From Coenobita brevimanus (lineage: Eukaryota; Arthropoda; Malacostraca; Decapoda; Coenobitidae), in assembly GCA_032717465.1 (NCBI GenBank), contig CM064732.1, positions 21,649,812-21,713,811 of the forward strand: 64,000 nt of DNA. The letters run 5' to 3'. The position numbers and the translations under genes were made by a program. The number at the start of each line of letters is the position of its first letter. Position 1 is the stretch's first letter. Below the pieces are notes generated by a model. That model was not told the origin of the DNA. It saw nothing but the letters and a program-made list of their open reading frames with translations, and did not search any database. This document shows positions 1-12,678 of the stretch, piece after piece.

Positions 1-1402
1 TATATGCCTAACCCTATCAATGGGTATTCTACCATATATTTTTCCAGTCACATTAAGAAGGCAAATATCCCTATGATTAACTCATACTTCTCTCTCCCCT
101 TTTCCTTTGCATAAAGGAACAGTTATACCTGTACTCTGGAACCCTTCCCTCTTCCCAAGCCAATCTACACAACTTCCCTATCCACTCCACAACAATCTCA
201 TCCCCATACTTTAGCATTTCACCACACACTTCATCAATTCCTGGGGCATTTCCTATCTTGATCTTCTTCATTGCTTCAGCTACTTCCGAACTACTGATCT
301 CTTCCTCCCTCCTCTCATCTCTTCTTCTCCCAGCCATTCCCCAACCACTTATACTCACACTGCTTTCACTCTCTACATTCAACAAATCCTCAAAGTGCTC
401 CTTCCATCTCCTCATATTCTCTCTCTTCTCCACCAACAATCTATTATTCCCATCTTTCACTTCCCTACTATTTCCCCTTTCACACTGTCTTACATTCTTT
501 ACCTCCTTCCAAAACTATTTCTTACTCTCCCTCCATTTCACACTCAGATTCCTCCCAAACTCTTCATCCACTCTCTTCTTACTCTCCCTCACAAATCTCG
601 TCACCTCCCTTTTCCTGCTCACATATACCTCTCTCTTCCCTGTCTGATCTTCTCTCCTACCTCTACTCGCTAGCCAGTCACTATATGCCTTCTTCTTTTG
701 CTCCACAGCTCGTTTCACCTCATCATTCCACTATGCTGTCCCTTACACACCCCTGCATCTCCTCCTCACTCCACAAACTACCTCGCACGCTGCGCCTATC
801 TCTTCCGTGATCTTGCATACTTCTTCCACCCCTTCCATAGTCTCTAACTCATACCTTCCCAATCTTTCTTCCGCTATGCTTTTATACTCTGCCGTTTTCT
901 CACTCTCTTGCAACTTCACTCTTTTCACGGGAGCTGTTACCTCCTGCCTTCCCATTCGTCTCTTCACTCATTTTCTTTGCAGCTTTACCTTGGCCATCAC
1001 TAAGTGATTTTCCGAGAGTCCGTTCCCCAGCCCTCTCCACACTCTTGCATCCAACACTTGTCTTCTCATTCGTTCAATCACACACACGTAATCTGTCATT
1101 GCCTTTCGTTCAACAAGTTCACCGTTCATCCTGCTCATGACTTTCCATGTATACCTGTGGATCATGTTATGCCAGAAGAAGGTGTAGGCTATTGCCAACC
1201 CTTTACTAGCACAGATGTTCACCAAAGCACTACCATTCCCATCTACTTTAGCTGGTACATCCAACTGACCAACTACTCCATCCACTCGTACGTTTCCAAC
1301 TTTGCCATTCATGTCGCCCATGGAAAAAGCTTTCTCGCTCCTCGCAAACTTGTCCATACATGCTTCTACACTCGCCCCAAACTCATCTTTCACTCTTGTC
1401 AC
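1..1402 (-). pseudogene. broken endonuclease/reverse transcriptase of RTE-like copy 1
   Basis: Frame 968-1402 carries the APE endonuclease core GDMNGKVGN and a C-terminal SENHLV, where SDHH/SDHY is usual, so the catalytic histidine motif is damaged. Frames at 515-967 cover the basic linker. Frame 77-460 carries the RT entry motif NAPGIDEVCGEMLKYG and then the segment ending WEEGRVPE. The pieces are in different frames, separated by stops and indels. The enzyme would nick DNA and prime cDNA synthesis in an intact element; this copy is dead. Confidence 0.8.
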
Positions 1403-1432
1403 TAGGTCCTCTGTCGGCGCATACGCACATAA
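1..1432 (-). mobile_element. RTE-like non-LTR retrotransposon fragment (copy 1), runs off left edge
   Basis: Reading the minus strand from about 1432 downward gives an endonuclease tail followed by the start of a reverse transcriptase. The 3' part lies outside the window. The plus-strand text closely parallels 20.1-21.5 kb and the fragment at 42.37-42.53 kb, so all three are copies of one family. The 5' end is truncated at about 1432, where the purine-rich block starts abruptly. Clade assignment is by general resemblance to APE-type RTE-like elements and is not certain. Confidence 0.85.
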
Positions 1433-1434
1433 AA

Positions 1435-2660
1435 TGGAAACAGAGGGAAGAAAAAAGGAAATGAAGGATGGAATGGGGGCAGTTTATTTCTGTATGCCGT
1501 AGAAATAAGGAAGATATCTTCAGGAGGAGGAGAAGAAGGGGACAGAGGGAAGAAAGGCAGGAAAAGAAGGAAGAAAACAGGGAAACAGAGAGAAAAGGGG
1601 AGAAGTTCGTTTCCTCAGGACATGGAGAGAAGGAGTAATTATACGGAGGAAGTAGAAGACGATGAAGGGAAGGAACAGGAGAAAAGGGGAAGGAAGAATA
1701 GGAAAGGAGAAGAGGAGAGGTAAGAAATTGAAGATAGGGGTTCATTCCTGTAATCACTAAAGTGAGGAAGACAACTGCAAAGGAATGAGGAGGAGGAGAA
1801 AGAGGAGAAAATGAGGGCGAATGAAGGAGGGAGAAGGACACAATAATGAGAAGAGAAAAGAAAAGGTAGTACAAGAAACGAGAGAAGAACCGACAGGGCA
1901 GTAAGAGAGAAAGTTTCTTGATGGAGGGGACAAATTGTGGGAAGAGGAGAAGCAAGAGGAGATAAGAAAAGAAAATGGAAGATGAGGGAGAAGAACTTGA
2001 AGGTTAAAGCTCGGTTGGAGAGAAGGTATCAGGAGGGCCTGATTAAGACGACAACTGAGAAAAGATGGACGAAGAAAGAGCAGAGAGGGAAGGAGGAGTA
2101 CCAGAAAGGAAGAGAAGGAGGAAGGAAAGGGGCTCAATGGATGAACACTAGTTAGGGAAGAAGAGGAAGTACGAAGCAAATGGAGAAGACGAAGAGAGAA
2201 GGAAGGAATGGACACAGAGGACGAGTAGAGGAAAGAGAGGGAAGTGAAGGAAAGAAGACAGAAGAAAAGATGAGATGCATTTCTGCAGGTCCTGGATGGG
2301 ATGGAGATAAATGAGAAGGGAATAGGAAAGGCGAAAATTCGGAAAGAAGATGGAGAAACGAAAGAAAAGAGGAGGTTCCTTTTTGCTGGGTTGAATGGGA
2401 GAAGACCAACAGAAGAGAGAACAGTGGGAGGGAGAAGGCAAGGGAAGAAGGTGGCCGGAAAAAGCGGAAGCATAGAGGATGGAGGAAGACGTAAAGGAAA
2501 GAGGGAGGAGGCAGCAGGAAAACGGGAAAAAGAGGGTAGAAGAGGAGGAGAGCAGAGGGAAACGACAGGTGGGAAGGGAAGGTATGAAGAAAAATGAGAA
2601 GCACAGGTAGGACAAGGAAACGAAAAAAGCGAGAATGGAGAAGAAAAATGGCGTGTGAAA
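1435..2660 (+). repeat. 1.2-kb purine-rich (A/G) low-complexity block
   Basis: The plus strand is almost entirely A and G over more than 1.2 kb with only scattered pyrimidines. The long minus-strand open frames here (1383-1955, 1757-2767) are Ser/Pro/Phe/Leu-rich and reflect this composition rather than coding. Similar blocks lie at 47.3-49.3, 49.6-49.9 and 50.3-50.8 kb. Confidence 0.8.
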
Positions 2661-4139
2661 GGTTGGTACAGTTCTTGTTTGTAACTGATGTCGGTAATTT
2701 GATGAAAAAAATAATCTATCCACATTAACGCATTCCTGACCGGAACAACTCTAGGATTACATTCCACATTGTTTTATTTAGCTAAAAGTGAGTCACAGGA
2801 ACCTGTGATTGTTAACAGGCCTTAATGTTGTCATAAAAAATGAGGAATGGAAAAATAAAAATGTCTGTATAGTATAGTATAAAACTGTCTTCTCCAATTC
2901 TTGGAGGTCAAGTGATTTTCCTTAAAGCAGATGGGAGTTAACCGTCCCAGTGTCATATATAATTAATCATGTCCAAGAGTCATAAACAAATAAATGTAAA
3001 AGGAACTTTTATGCTTTGCAGAGCATGAGAAATTATAGACCGAAAATCCTTTCTTTCGCCGCTAGCAGCCTCAGTACTGCAACATATTCGAAATGTCAGG
3101 TGAACTGAATCATCATGGTGCCATTCTTGATGTGGTAACTTAAAAATTTTGAACACTCAGAATTCTGTTACACACTCTCAGCCGTGTTAAATCGTCTGGC
3201 GTTAGCTGAGATATAATCGTCTGCCCTTTGCTGACCTAAAATCATCTAGTGTTAGGTGGAAAAGTACAGGATTTGACCTGCTCATGAGATACCTAAGCAT
3301 TCACTACTAAATTCACTTATTAACGTAACACTGATTACTACAACATTTTTATTCGAAAATATGTCTATCAAAAGATTAATTTTCTTAAACATGCAGTATA
3401 TGCCAGGATGTATTTCATGAACAAAACTCTTCAGATTCAGCTTTATCCTTTTGTTGGGAGAGTAGTAACATAATTCTTTTTTTTTGTGAACTTCCTGGTA
3501 TCTGTATTTGGGATTAAACTTTGCTTTCTGTTATAACTAACCAAAGTTTAAGCTGCACTGCAGTGACAATATTTTACTACATTCCTGATGGGATTAGAAA
3601 CACTTATTCAGCTTTGGAGGGCGGCTCATAATGTAAAGACTAGAAATAAGGTCATTTAACCAATACATTTCAGTTACACCTTACCTGAAGTATTCTATTC
3701 CAATTATTTTTAGCTGATTTTATTAACCTTAGGAAAGATATTTCGAACAAAGTTAGTTACGTACATGTAAACCAATAGATAACCTTTCCACGACGATGGT
3801 TCTCGTCATGGCTAGTTTATTGTCTGACAGGAGCATGGATAAAATTATAATTATATCGCCGTGAATGATTAACACTTTCAGCATGATGACGGCTTCGGAA
3901 TTCTGTTGCTGCCATGACCATATAATTTTATATAATTTCGGAAAGACAGGCAGTAATGAATGACAAACAATTCCCAATAACCCCTTTAGTAAAATGAAAT
4001 TCGTGGTTTATTCCTGCTACCTCAAGACGATTTCATACAACCTCGGAGAAACGCCTGACATGGAAGGGACAAAGAGTTTAATGGAGTGTAAAAAAGGAAG
4101 GAAAAAAAGTACCCGTATTCATAATACATTCACGATTGG

Positions 4140-4140
<1 letters not shown>
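2661..4140. other. AT-rich DNA, nothing recognised
   Basis: No open frame longer than about 75 codons and no motif, tandem array or inverted repeat that I recognise. The block sits between the purine-rich tract and the (TG)n array. Confidence 0.5.

Positions 4141-4141
<1 letters not shown>

Positions 4142-4190
<49 letters not shown>
4142..4190. repeat. (TG)n microsatellite, about 24 units
   Basis: Uninterrupted TG dinucleotides, followed directly by a short alternating GC tract (cgggcgcgcgcg), a sequence type prone to Z-DNA. Confidence 0.98.
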
Positions 4191-4684
<494 letters not shown>

Positions 4685-4978
4685 TAGTAGTAGCGGTAGG
4701 TAGCCCCGCCCAGGGAAGTACTACCGCCAAGGTTACGGGAGAGACTCAAGGAATAGCCTGGATTCCATTTTCTTTCCCAGGCTTTGGTAGCTGGTTACAC
4801 ATCTTTCTGCCTCACACACCGGAGGGCATCAGGCTGCCCTCTTTACACAACACACACATCCACATTATATTACATTACCTTAAACCAACTATCCTCTCTC
4901 CAAAAAACACCGATCTTGTCATTACATATCATACCCATTCCACAACACATCCCTGTTCTCCACCTCATAAAAAGACTC

Positions 4979-5845
4979 ATGGCTGCTTCTATACTGGGAA
5001 TCAGTGCGGTGGTTTCTCGGGTGACCACCACCGGCAGGGCTGGGTTGTCTGCACTGGGCCCTCCCGGTCGTCATCAAGCGACTGTGCCACCTCCAGTGTT
5101 GCGGCGCCCTAAATCTGCTCATCAGTGCAGTAAAATTTTCTTTCGCAATATTAGAGGACCTCACTCCAACATCAACCCTGTTCAAAATTTCCTCCAGTTT
5201 GAATCCCCTGATCTGCTATTTCTGACAGAGACACAAGTAAGCTCCACCTCTGATTTAGCTGGATTTAATTTTCCTGGTTATATCTTGATTCAAAATTTCA
5301 GTCCCAAAGGAGCCGTATGTTGCCTTGCTAAATCAGAAATTGCCCTGGAAGAGATTACTAAATTTAACTGTCCTTATTTCGACTATTCCATATACAAATT
5401 AAATTCTTTTTGTAAAATTAAGTATTTCTGTTGTGATTATCGTTCCCCCAATGCCCCTTCAGAGCCGAGTTTATTTGACTCTTTGTCTTCACAACTAAGT
5501 GTCCTCAACATTAATACTGCATCAGAAATTACTATTCTGGGTGATTTTAATGTCCATAATGTCGAATGGCTCACTTATTCACCCAGAACCGATGATTCTG
5601 GTCTTGAATGTGAGCTATTTGCAGACTCATTTAATCTCACCCAGTTAGTCAGTCAACCCACCCGTGTACCAGACAACCTCGATAAAAATCCCCACGTATT
5701 GGACTTGTTTCTAACAACCAATTCAGATAATTATAATGTCGAAGTGAAGTCCCCCTTCGGATCCTCGGATCATTGTCTGATTCAAGCCACCAGTTTCACA
5801 CCTACCACACCCTCCTGCTCTGAACCTGTCGTGATGACTAAATAG
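4979..5845 (+). pseudogene. endonuclease half of E1 polyprotein, ends in a premature TAG
   Basis: An ATG at 4979 opens a frame into an APE-type endonuclease: NIRG at the start, TETQ metal-binding block, ILGDFNVHN catalytic core, LDLFLTTN and SSDHCLI near the end. In an intact element this nicks the target DNA to prime reverse transcription. The frame stops at TAG 5843-5845, but readable homology continues in the same frame (HHDRADWEGLQNFL) up to the insertion at 6010. I chose 4979 because the upstream part of the same open frame lies in the leader and shows no homology. Confidence 0.75.
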
Positions 5846-6010
5846 CACCATGACAGGGCAGACTGGGAGGGCCTTCAAAATTTTCTCATGGATGTTCCTT
5901 GGACCTCCTTTTTCTCCCATGATGCAAATTCCACATTGGGCCACATACAGGATTTCATTAAAGTCGGCATGGAAACATTCTTTCCCCATCATAGTTTCAG
6001 AAAAAAGATG

Positions 6011-6480
6011 TCTATCTATCTATCTATCTATAGCCCGATGCCCTAATCCCGCAAAGGGTGGCCGCAGACAAAACGCCTCCAAGTCGCTCTGTCACCCACC
6101 ATTTGACTACCCTCTTCCTAGTTCACTCCCCCCTCTCTCATATACCTCTCAACTCCATCACTCCACCTCATCCTCGGTCTATCCCTCCCTGTCCCTCCCT
6201 GCACCTCACCTACATACACCCTCTTAGTCAGTCTGTCATTCTCCATTCTCTCCACATGCCCAAACCACCTCAGTGTATTTCTCCTAATCTTCTCAGCCAC
6301 ATCCACATCCATCCCACAACGTTCCTTCACTTCTTCATTCGTCAACCTGTCCCTCCATGTCACTCCACATGCTCCTTTCAAGTAACTCATTTCCACTGCT
6401 CTCACTCTTGACTTGTTCCTCTCTTGCAAGGTCCACGCCTCGCTTCCATACGTCAGGGTAGGTATCACAATATTCTCCTA
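6011..6480 (-). mobile_element. 5'-truncated RTE-like 3' end inserted in E1
   Basis: Minus frame 6118-6468 holds the conserved C-terminal domain of this family (TYGSEAWTL, LRWFGHVERMENDRLTKR, GRDRPRMRWSDGVERY). The 3' end faces left and terminates in a (TATC)n run at 6011-6032, that is (GATA)n in element orientation. E1 coding homology stops at 6010 and resumes at 6481. The trinucleotide atg occurs at 6008-6010 and 6481-6483 and may be a very short target-site duplication. Confidence 0.85.
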
Positions 6481-6481
6481 A

Positions 6482-8256
6482 TGGTTTGACCACAATTGTG
6501 CTAGAGTAACAGAACATAAAACAATAGCCTATAACACTTTTACAAGGACCAAAACCAAAGAAGCCTTTAACTGTTATAAAAATATCAGAAACCATGCCAA
6601 AACTATTATCAATCTTTCTAAATCAAACTTTCAACATAGACAAGCTAACAAACTACTAAACAATCCAAATGATAACAAAATATTCTGGCCAGCCCTTAAT
6701 TCATTCAAAACTAACTTCACTACCACCACTTCCATTCCACAGTTACAGTCCCCCAATGGAAATCTAGTAAGTGACCCACACAGAAATGCCAACCTTCTTG
6801 TTGACATTTTTTCAACAAACTCAACCCCAAATTAAGAAAATCATAATATTCCTGTACTTGATTTTGATTCCCCTGAAATACCTCCTTTCATGATTCCCAC
6901 CAGATACGTACAAGCCGTATTATAGAATCTATCAGCAGACAAAGCCACTGGTCCAGATAAAATTCCTTCAATAGAACTTAAAAATTGCTCCTCAGTGTTG
7001 GGTCCTGTATTAGCAAAATTTTTCCGCTTATGCATCCGTACCTCAATTTTTTCAGCCTCTTGGAAAGAAGCAAATATCCATCCTGTTCCTAAAAAGGAGG
7101 CAACTTCTGATCCATCAAACTATAGACCAATTGCAATAACTTTCTATCTCGGTAAAGTTTTTGAGACACTAATTAACAGACACATAGTCAAGCATCTAGA
7201 AATAAAAAAATTGATCAATGATCGGCAGTTTGGATTTAGACAGGAACGTTCAACTATAGATATTCTTTGCCTTCTTACCCTTCAGATTAACAAAACAATA
7301 GACCAACATGGTGAAACACATACAGTAGCACTTGATATTTCAAAAGCATTTGATGGAGTATGGCACCAGGCCTTATTGTCTAAGATGTCATACTATGGCC
7401 TTGCATCACTGGTTCCTCTAATTTCTTCCTACCTTCATAGTAGAAAAATATGGGTCGTGGTAGATGGAATTTATTCTCAGTTTCATTCCATAAATGCTGG
7501 CGTACCTCAGGGATCAGTTTTGGCACCAACCCTCTTTCTCATTCATATAAATGACCTTCTATCTGTCACGCACAACCCAATGCACTCTTATGCTGATGAC
7601 TCGACCCTTCATAGTTTTTTCACATTTAGTGTCTCCTTTACACAATTTGATATATCAAATTCCCAAATATACACTAGCAATTTCTCTGAACCAGGACCTT
7701 TCTAAAACTAATAAATGGGGACAAAAAAATCTGGTCTCATTTAATGCTCAGAAAACTAAATACTGTACATTAATTTCTCCAATAGAAAGAATCCCTCAGA
7801 CTCTCACATAATTTTAAATGATGTCAGTATTCCCATATCCACTACAATTGATATCCTAGGTGTTACTCTAAACTCCAACCTAAGCTGGACAGCGTATGTT
7901 AAATCCCTTGCTAAAAATGCTTCTAAAAAACTGGGACTTATGTACAGAGTTCGTGAGTTCTTCACTGATGAGCAGATGGCCACAATATACAAAAGTCATG
8001 TGCGTTCTCAGATCGAATACTGTTCACCACTATGGAGAGGATGTGAAACGGTTGCATTGAGGTAGTTGGACAAAATTCAAAATAAAGCCATTAGATTAAT
8101 CAATAATCCTACCATAACGTAGGACCTTCCTCCGTTATCAGTACATAGAGATGTTGCTTCTTTAGCACTATTTTATCAATATTTTTACCGTAAGTGCTCT
8201 AACGAACTGGCTTCAATTGTGCCTCCCCTTCACTGTCATGACATGCAAAATTGCTG
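6482..8256 (+). pseudogene. reverse-transcriptase half of E1
   Basis: The linker resumes with WFDHNCARVTEHK. The RT has ADKATGPDKIPS, NYRPIAITFYLGKVFE, FGFRQERSTIDIL, VALDISKAFDGVWH (catalytic Asp), AGVPQGSVLAPTLF and the active site SYADDSTLH near 7586-7612. The longest open part is 6995-7705. A frameshift after the YADD box and stops in the thumb and C-terminal region inactivate it. This half would copy the element RNA at the nicked site. The copy is clearly old. Confidence 0.85.
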
Positions 8257-8296
8257 AGAGCATATATATGTATCTAGAATTGGTGGTGGTAGTGTT

Positions 8297-8313
8297 TTTT
8301 TTTTTTTTTTTAG
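8297..8313. repeat. poly(T) tract
   Basis: Run of about 17 T just beyond the E1 C-terminal coding remnant. It could mark the edge of E1 or an unrelated homopolymer. Confidence 0.8.
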
Positions 8314-8481
8314 TTGATACAGCGGTTACAGAGTACCAATATGAATGAAACTACATTTCTTTGTCTGAGTTCGACAGTATCTTATGTTTCGTTAATCAGT
8401 GTTTCCTTCTAATTAAAATAATTGGAACTATGATTTTTTATCCCTAGATACACAGTGTTGGGAATAGTACCTTAACTACAG

Positions 8482-9481
8482 ACATGTCCAGGATTTCGGA
8501 CATACCTTTGGGGGTAAAAAAATACAAATATAAGTGGTACAAATTTTATTCCTCTATTTTTTACATGAAATACATGCATTTCTAAAGTAAATTATCTATT
8601 ACTTACATTTCGAAATGAAACTAGCATTGAAGAAAATGAAAAAATTGTAAAAAATGGGAAAAAAATTAAAGTAAATCTTCTAAGGATTGCAGCCAGCCCC
8701 AGTGTTGAGGTATGCCACTGAAACTTGGCACACGTGGAGTCCACACGTTCCCCGGGATGCTCCAGTTCCCCCAGGCCTAGCAGCACGGGTTGCTGTGGGC
8801 CATGCTGTAAAATGAAGGGTATGTTTCAGCAAGAAGAGAAAAAAAAAGCAGCAGTGGGACCAAGGGCCTCACGAACGATGTTCCTGCTGAGGGTTTGTGA
8901 CCAATGAGAGTGACTTGGCTGGCATTGCCACTGAAAGCCAGACGAGGTTGACAGTGTTGTGACGCCAAAGTCCACAATAGCAAGGGGGTGTGGACTGTCG
9001 CCACGATGCTGTCGAACTCGTCGGTCATCATCTGGAGACGAGCTATCACGAGGCCAACGTTGTCTTGTAGAAGAAGCTGCACGACGGTGTTGGAGCCGTG
9101 ACGCCCGAGTAGTGGCACTTGGGTTGGAATATCTCCTGCTGGAGCATCGGGGCAAGGCAGTGGGGGGTAAGGAGGTGTCAGAGGAGGAGGACGAAGACAC
9201 AGACTCCGGGTTGTCAGCATCAAACTCCTCCTCAGCATGGTCGGGAGATGCAAGGCGGGAAGCACGGGTGGTGGGTGGGTGACTGAGGTCACGTAGTGGA
9301 CTGCAACGTGGACCACCTGCCTCGCCGCCGCTTTGTCTCCCTCACCGGCTGATGCGCATTTGGGGTTGATGGGGGTTGGGGGTGGTGTGAGGGGCCAGGT
9401 TGGGGTTCAATTGGTTCAATGGGGCTATGGGTCGGCGATGTCGTATTTCACCAGGTATGTCCGGGTTTCCGGACAATGGGG
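8482..9481. mobile_element. GC-rich 1-kb block with imperfect inverted ends, possible DNA-transposon relic
   Basis: The left end (8482-8506, catgtcc...cggacatacct) is the imperfect inverse of the right end (about 9455-9481, aggtatgtccggg...ccggacaatg). Between them GC content rises sharply above the flanks. Minus-strand frames overlap (8777-9316 and 8826-9200); one has an acidic Ser run (AEEEFDADNPESVSSSSSS) and one a helical stretch (QDNVGLVIARLQMMTDEF). I recognise no transposase motif. It could also be a fragment of an ordinary gene. Confidence 0.35.
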
Positions 9482-9738
9482 TTCTAAATCTATGGTAGAA
9501 ATAAGAGCCACACGAATGCACCTCACACGGCAACAGCACATCTCACACTGAGATGTCGTTGGCAGCCAGGATCATAGGCCTAACACCGTCTTTGCGATGC
9601 AGAGTAGGCCTATTGCCTGAATCTCGGACAAGCCTGTTTATCTAGCGTTAAGTAATATCTGTTCAAAGTATGAAAATGATCAGCTCGAATGAGTGCTAGA
9701 GCTTTTATTGCCTGTGATTAAAGTAGAAATCAGATATA

Positions 9739-9843
<105 letters not shown>

Positions 9844-9844
9844 T

Positions 9845-10191
9845 GGGGGAGGCGGTGGCTCAACCGGTAGAGAGGTGGCGTGCGGTCCTAACGGACCCAG
9901 GTTCAAATCCCGGCTGGGGCAGGGAACAGTTTAAGGATTTGAATTTCATTAAATCAGGCTTTACTGATCTACCAGACGACCCGCCGACACGTCGTAAAAA
10001 TACCCCCGCTAATAACAATACACCAGTCCTGTATGAGACAGCCCTAGCATGTATTCAATATGGACGGTGGGTGTTAGCGCCGAAGTGGTGACATGTAGAG
10101 GTGTATGGTATGTAGGAGGACTGCTGGGCCTTGATAGCAGGCTGTGAAGCCTATGCCCAGAGTCGGACACAAAAAAAAAAAAAAAACATAC
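9845..10191 (+). mobile_element. tRNA-derived SINE (S0) with poly(A) tail
   Basis: A box A-like block (tggctcaaccggtagag, about 9856-9872) and a perfect box B (ggttcaaatcc, 9900-9910) form a tRNA-like head with RNA polymerase III internal promoter spacing. A body of about 250 bp follows, then a run of 18 A at about 10171-10189. The head lacks a credible cloverleaf, so this is a SINE and not a tRNA gene. (AT)n arrays lie on both sides. Confidence 0.8.

Positions 10192-10237
<46 letters not shown>
10192..10237. repeat. (AT)n microsatellite
   Basis: About 20 AT units directly 3' of the SINE poly(A) tail, after a short acatacgt linker. Confidence 0.95.
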
Positions 10238-11220
<983 letters not shown>

Positions 11221-11222
<2 letters not shown>

Positions 11223-12271
11223 ATGCACCTCGCGCGCGCGCTCGTACTCACACGTGAACACGCAGCTTAGAACAGAACACGGGCTATCCCTCTATGAGCT
11301 CGGATTTAATTATAATAAAATAAAGATATGGAGCTGGTATTAATAATAAATTGTTAAATATAAGCACCGGAATATAAAGAGATTCATCGTTCCAGTCCAG
11401 GTCCATCGAATCTATGAGTAACATTACTTTTGTTTTTGTCTGCTACAGAGTCAAGGAGAAACGTTAGCCTACTGTTCTCCCCACTTTGGCCATGTCGTCA
11501 CTTTCCTCCCTGGCATATTATGAAAAAGAGAATGATCAACGTGCAGGGAAACAAAACAGCCTCTCTTAGCTTAGGAATATTAGCTAACAGAGAAATCTGA
11601 AAAGTAAAACATGTCAAACATTTAATTATTCATGCTTTTGTCGTGACTTTACTTAGAAAGCTACAAATAAAATGAAGGTTCTGTCACACATTCGTGCAAC
11701 TTCGTGACTTTTTTTTTTTTTCCATTTTGTTAGACACGATTCTCCCAATACAATGCATCGAAACTGCAATGCTCTCAACCAAAACTTGTTTTACATAGTC
11801 AGTAATTAGACGCCGAAACTACTGTAACTTATGAAATTTGAAATACGCAGTATAATAACCGCAGCCAATATATAACCTTTTAGTACGGCGATACCTTTTA
11901 AATCTAATTCCTACCACCACTATGTATGTTTTCATAAGTTTCAAATAATATTCCTAGCAGAGAATAGATTGAAACATTTCAAATACACTTTTCAATTCAT
12001 TTTTTTTTACAACGAAAAAGATCATAATGGAAGAGTTAGAAACATTTTCAATTTATCCTCATAAAACATTGACATCTTTTATATCTTACTGTTGCCATTG
12101 ATATCAAGTGGTTTTATTTAGTAAAAGAAATCTCTCATAGTAAACGGATTGGAAATGTTTATATGATGGAGAATGAGGAGTTATCCAGTTCAGGACATAA
12201 GTTGTTTGGACTTACCCATAACTTATGTGTTGATTTCACAGTTGTCGCTATCTATCCCGATCCATTAAAAA
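11221..12271. other. AT-rich spacer, no gene seen
   Basis: About 1 kb of AT-rich sequence with homopolymer runs (T at 11708-11721). No coding homology or repeat relationship found. Confidence 0.5.
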
Positions 12272-12384
12272 GTCAAGGTCTTTTAATCCGGAATGCAGAG
12301 GACATTGAGAGTTTCGGATTATCGAAACTTCCGGACTGGTGGACAGGCCCTCTGAAAAGCCCCCTAAACACCCCCCAAACATTA
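12272..12384. mobile_element. possible left end of a pogo/Tigger-like DNA transposon remnant
   Basis: The sequence beginning gtcaaggtcttttaatccgg resembles, in inverted orientation, the sequence at 18346-18397 (on the minus strand gtcagaatcctttatttcgg). Both carry ttcggat/ccggaa phrases. Element A sits between them. Similarity is only moderate, and no transposase is visible. Confidence 0.25.
12371..12384. repeat. left target-site duplication of element A
   Basis: ccccccaaacatta, identical to 17991-18004. Its last four bases also fit the element's (ATT)n tail, so the true duplication is 10-14 bp. Confidence 0.9.
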
Positions 12385-12574
12385 TTATTATTATCATTTA
12401 TTTAATTTATTATGCAACAGCGTCAGACAGTACATGTGAAACATGATACATATGGAATCCTCGAAAACAGCTATGGACATATGTATACATATACATACAT
12501 ATACACATACACATACACATATATACACATATACATATATACACATATATACACACATACATACATATGTTTAT

Positions 12575-12611
<37 letters not shown>

Positions 12612-12678
12612 TAAAGACAAAACTCATGAACATGTAGGGACATTACAAGGAGGTATATGCCACACAGGGCACAGTGAG
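12385..12678 (-). other. 3' UTR and tail of element A
   Basis: Contains (TG)n and TATATG-type repeats (12480-12610 on the plus strand appear as CA/TATACA) and ends in an A/T-rich simple tail. The His/Tyr/Ile-rich open frames 12410-12726 on both strands are repeat artefacts. Confidence 0.85.

Noticed and set aside
1383..2767. Large Ser/Pro/Leu-rich minus-strand proteins here and at 47.3-50.8 kb
   Set aside because: Composition artefacts of the purine-rich strand; no domains, and overlapping frames are equally open.
6890..7040. Minus-strand frame 6841-7035 and similar frames opposite retrotransposon ORFs
   Set aside because: Antisense shadows of the RT coding strand.
9845..9915. Functional tRNA genes at SINE heads (also 38583 and 39030)
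   Set aside because: Box A and box B are recognisable but the cloverleaf arms do not pair, and retroposon bodies follow. They are SINE heads.
12163..12405. 80-codon plus-strand frame as a host gene
   Set aside because: It runs into the element A tail and has no domain or codon pattern supporting it.
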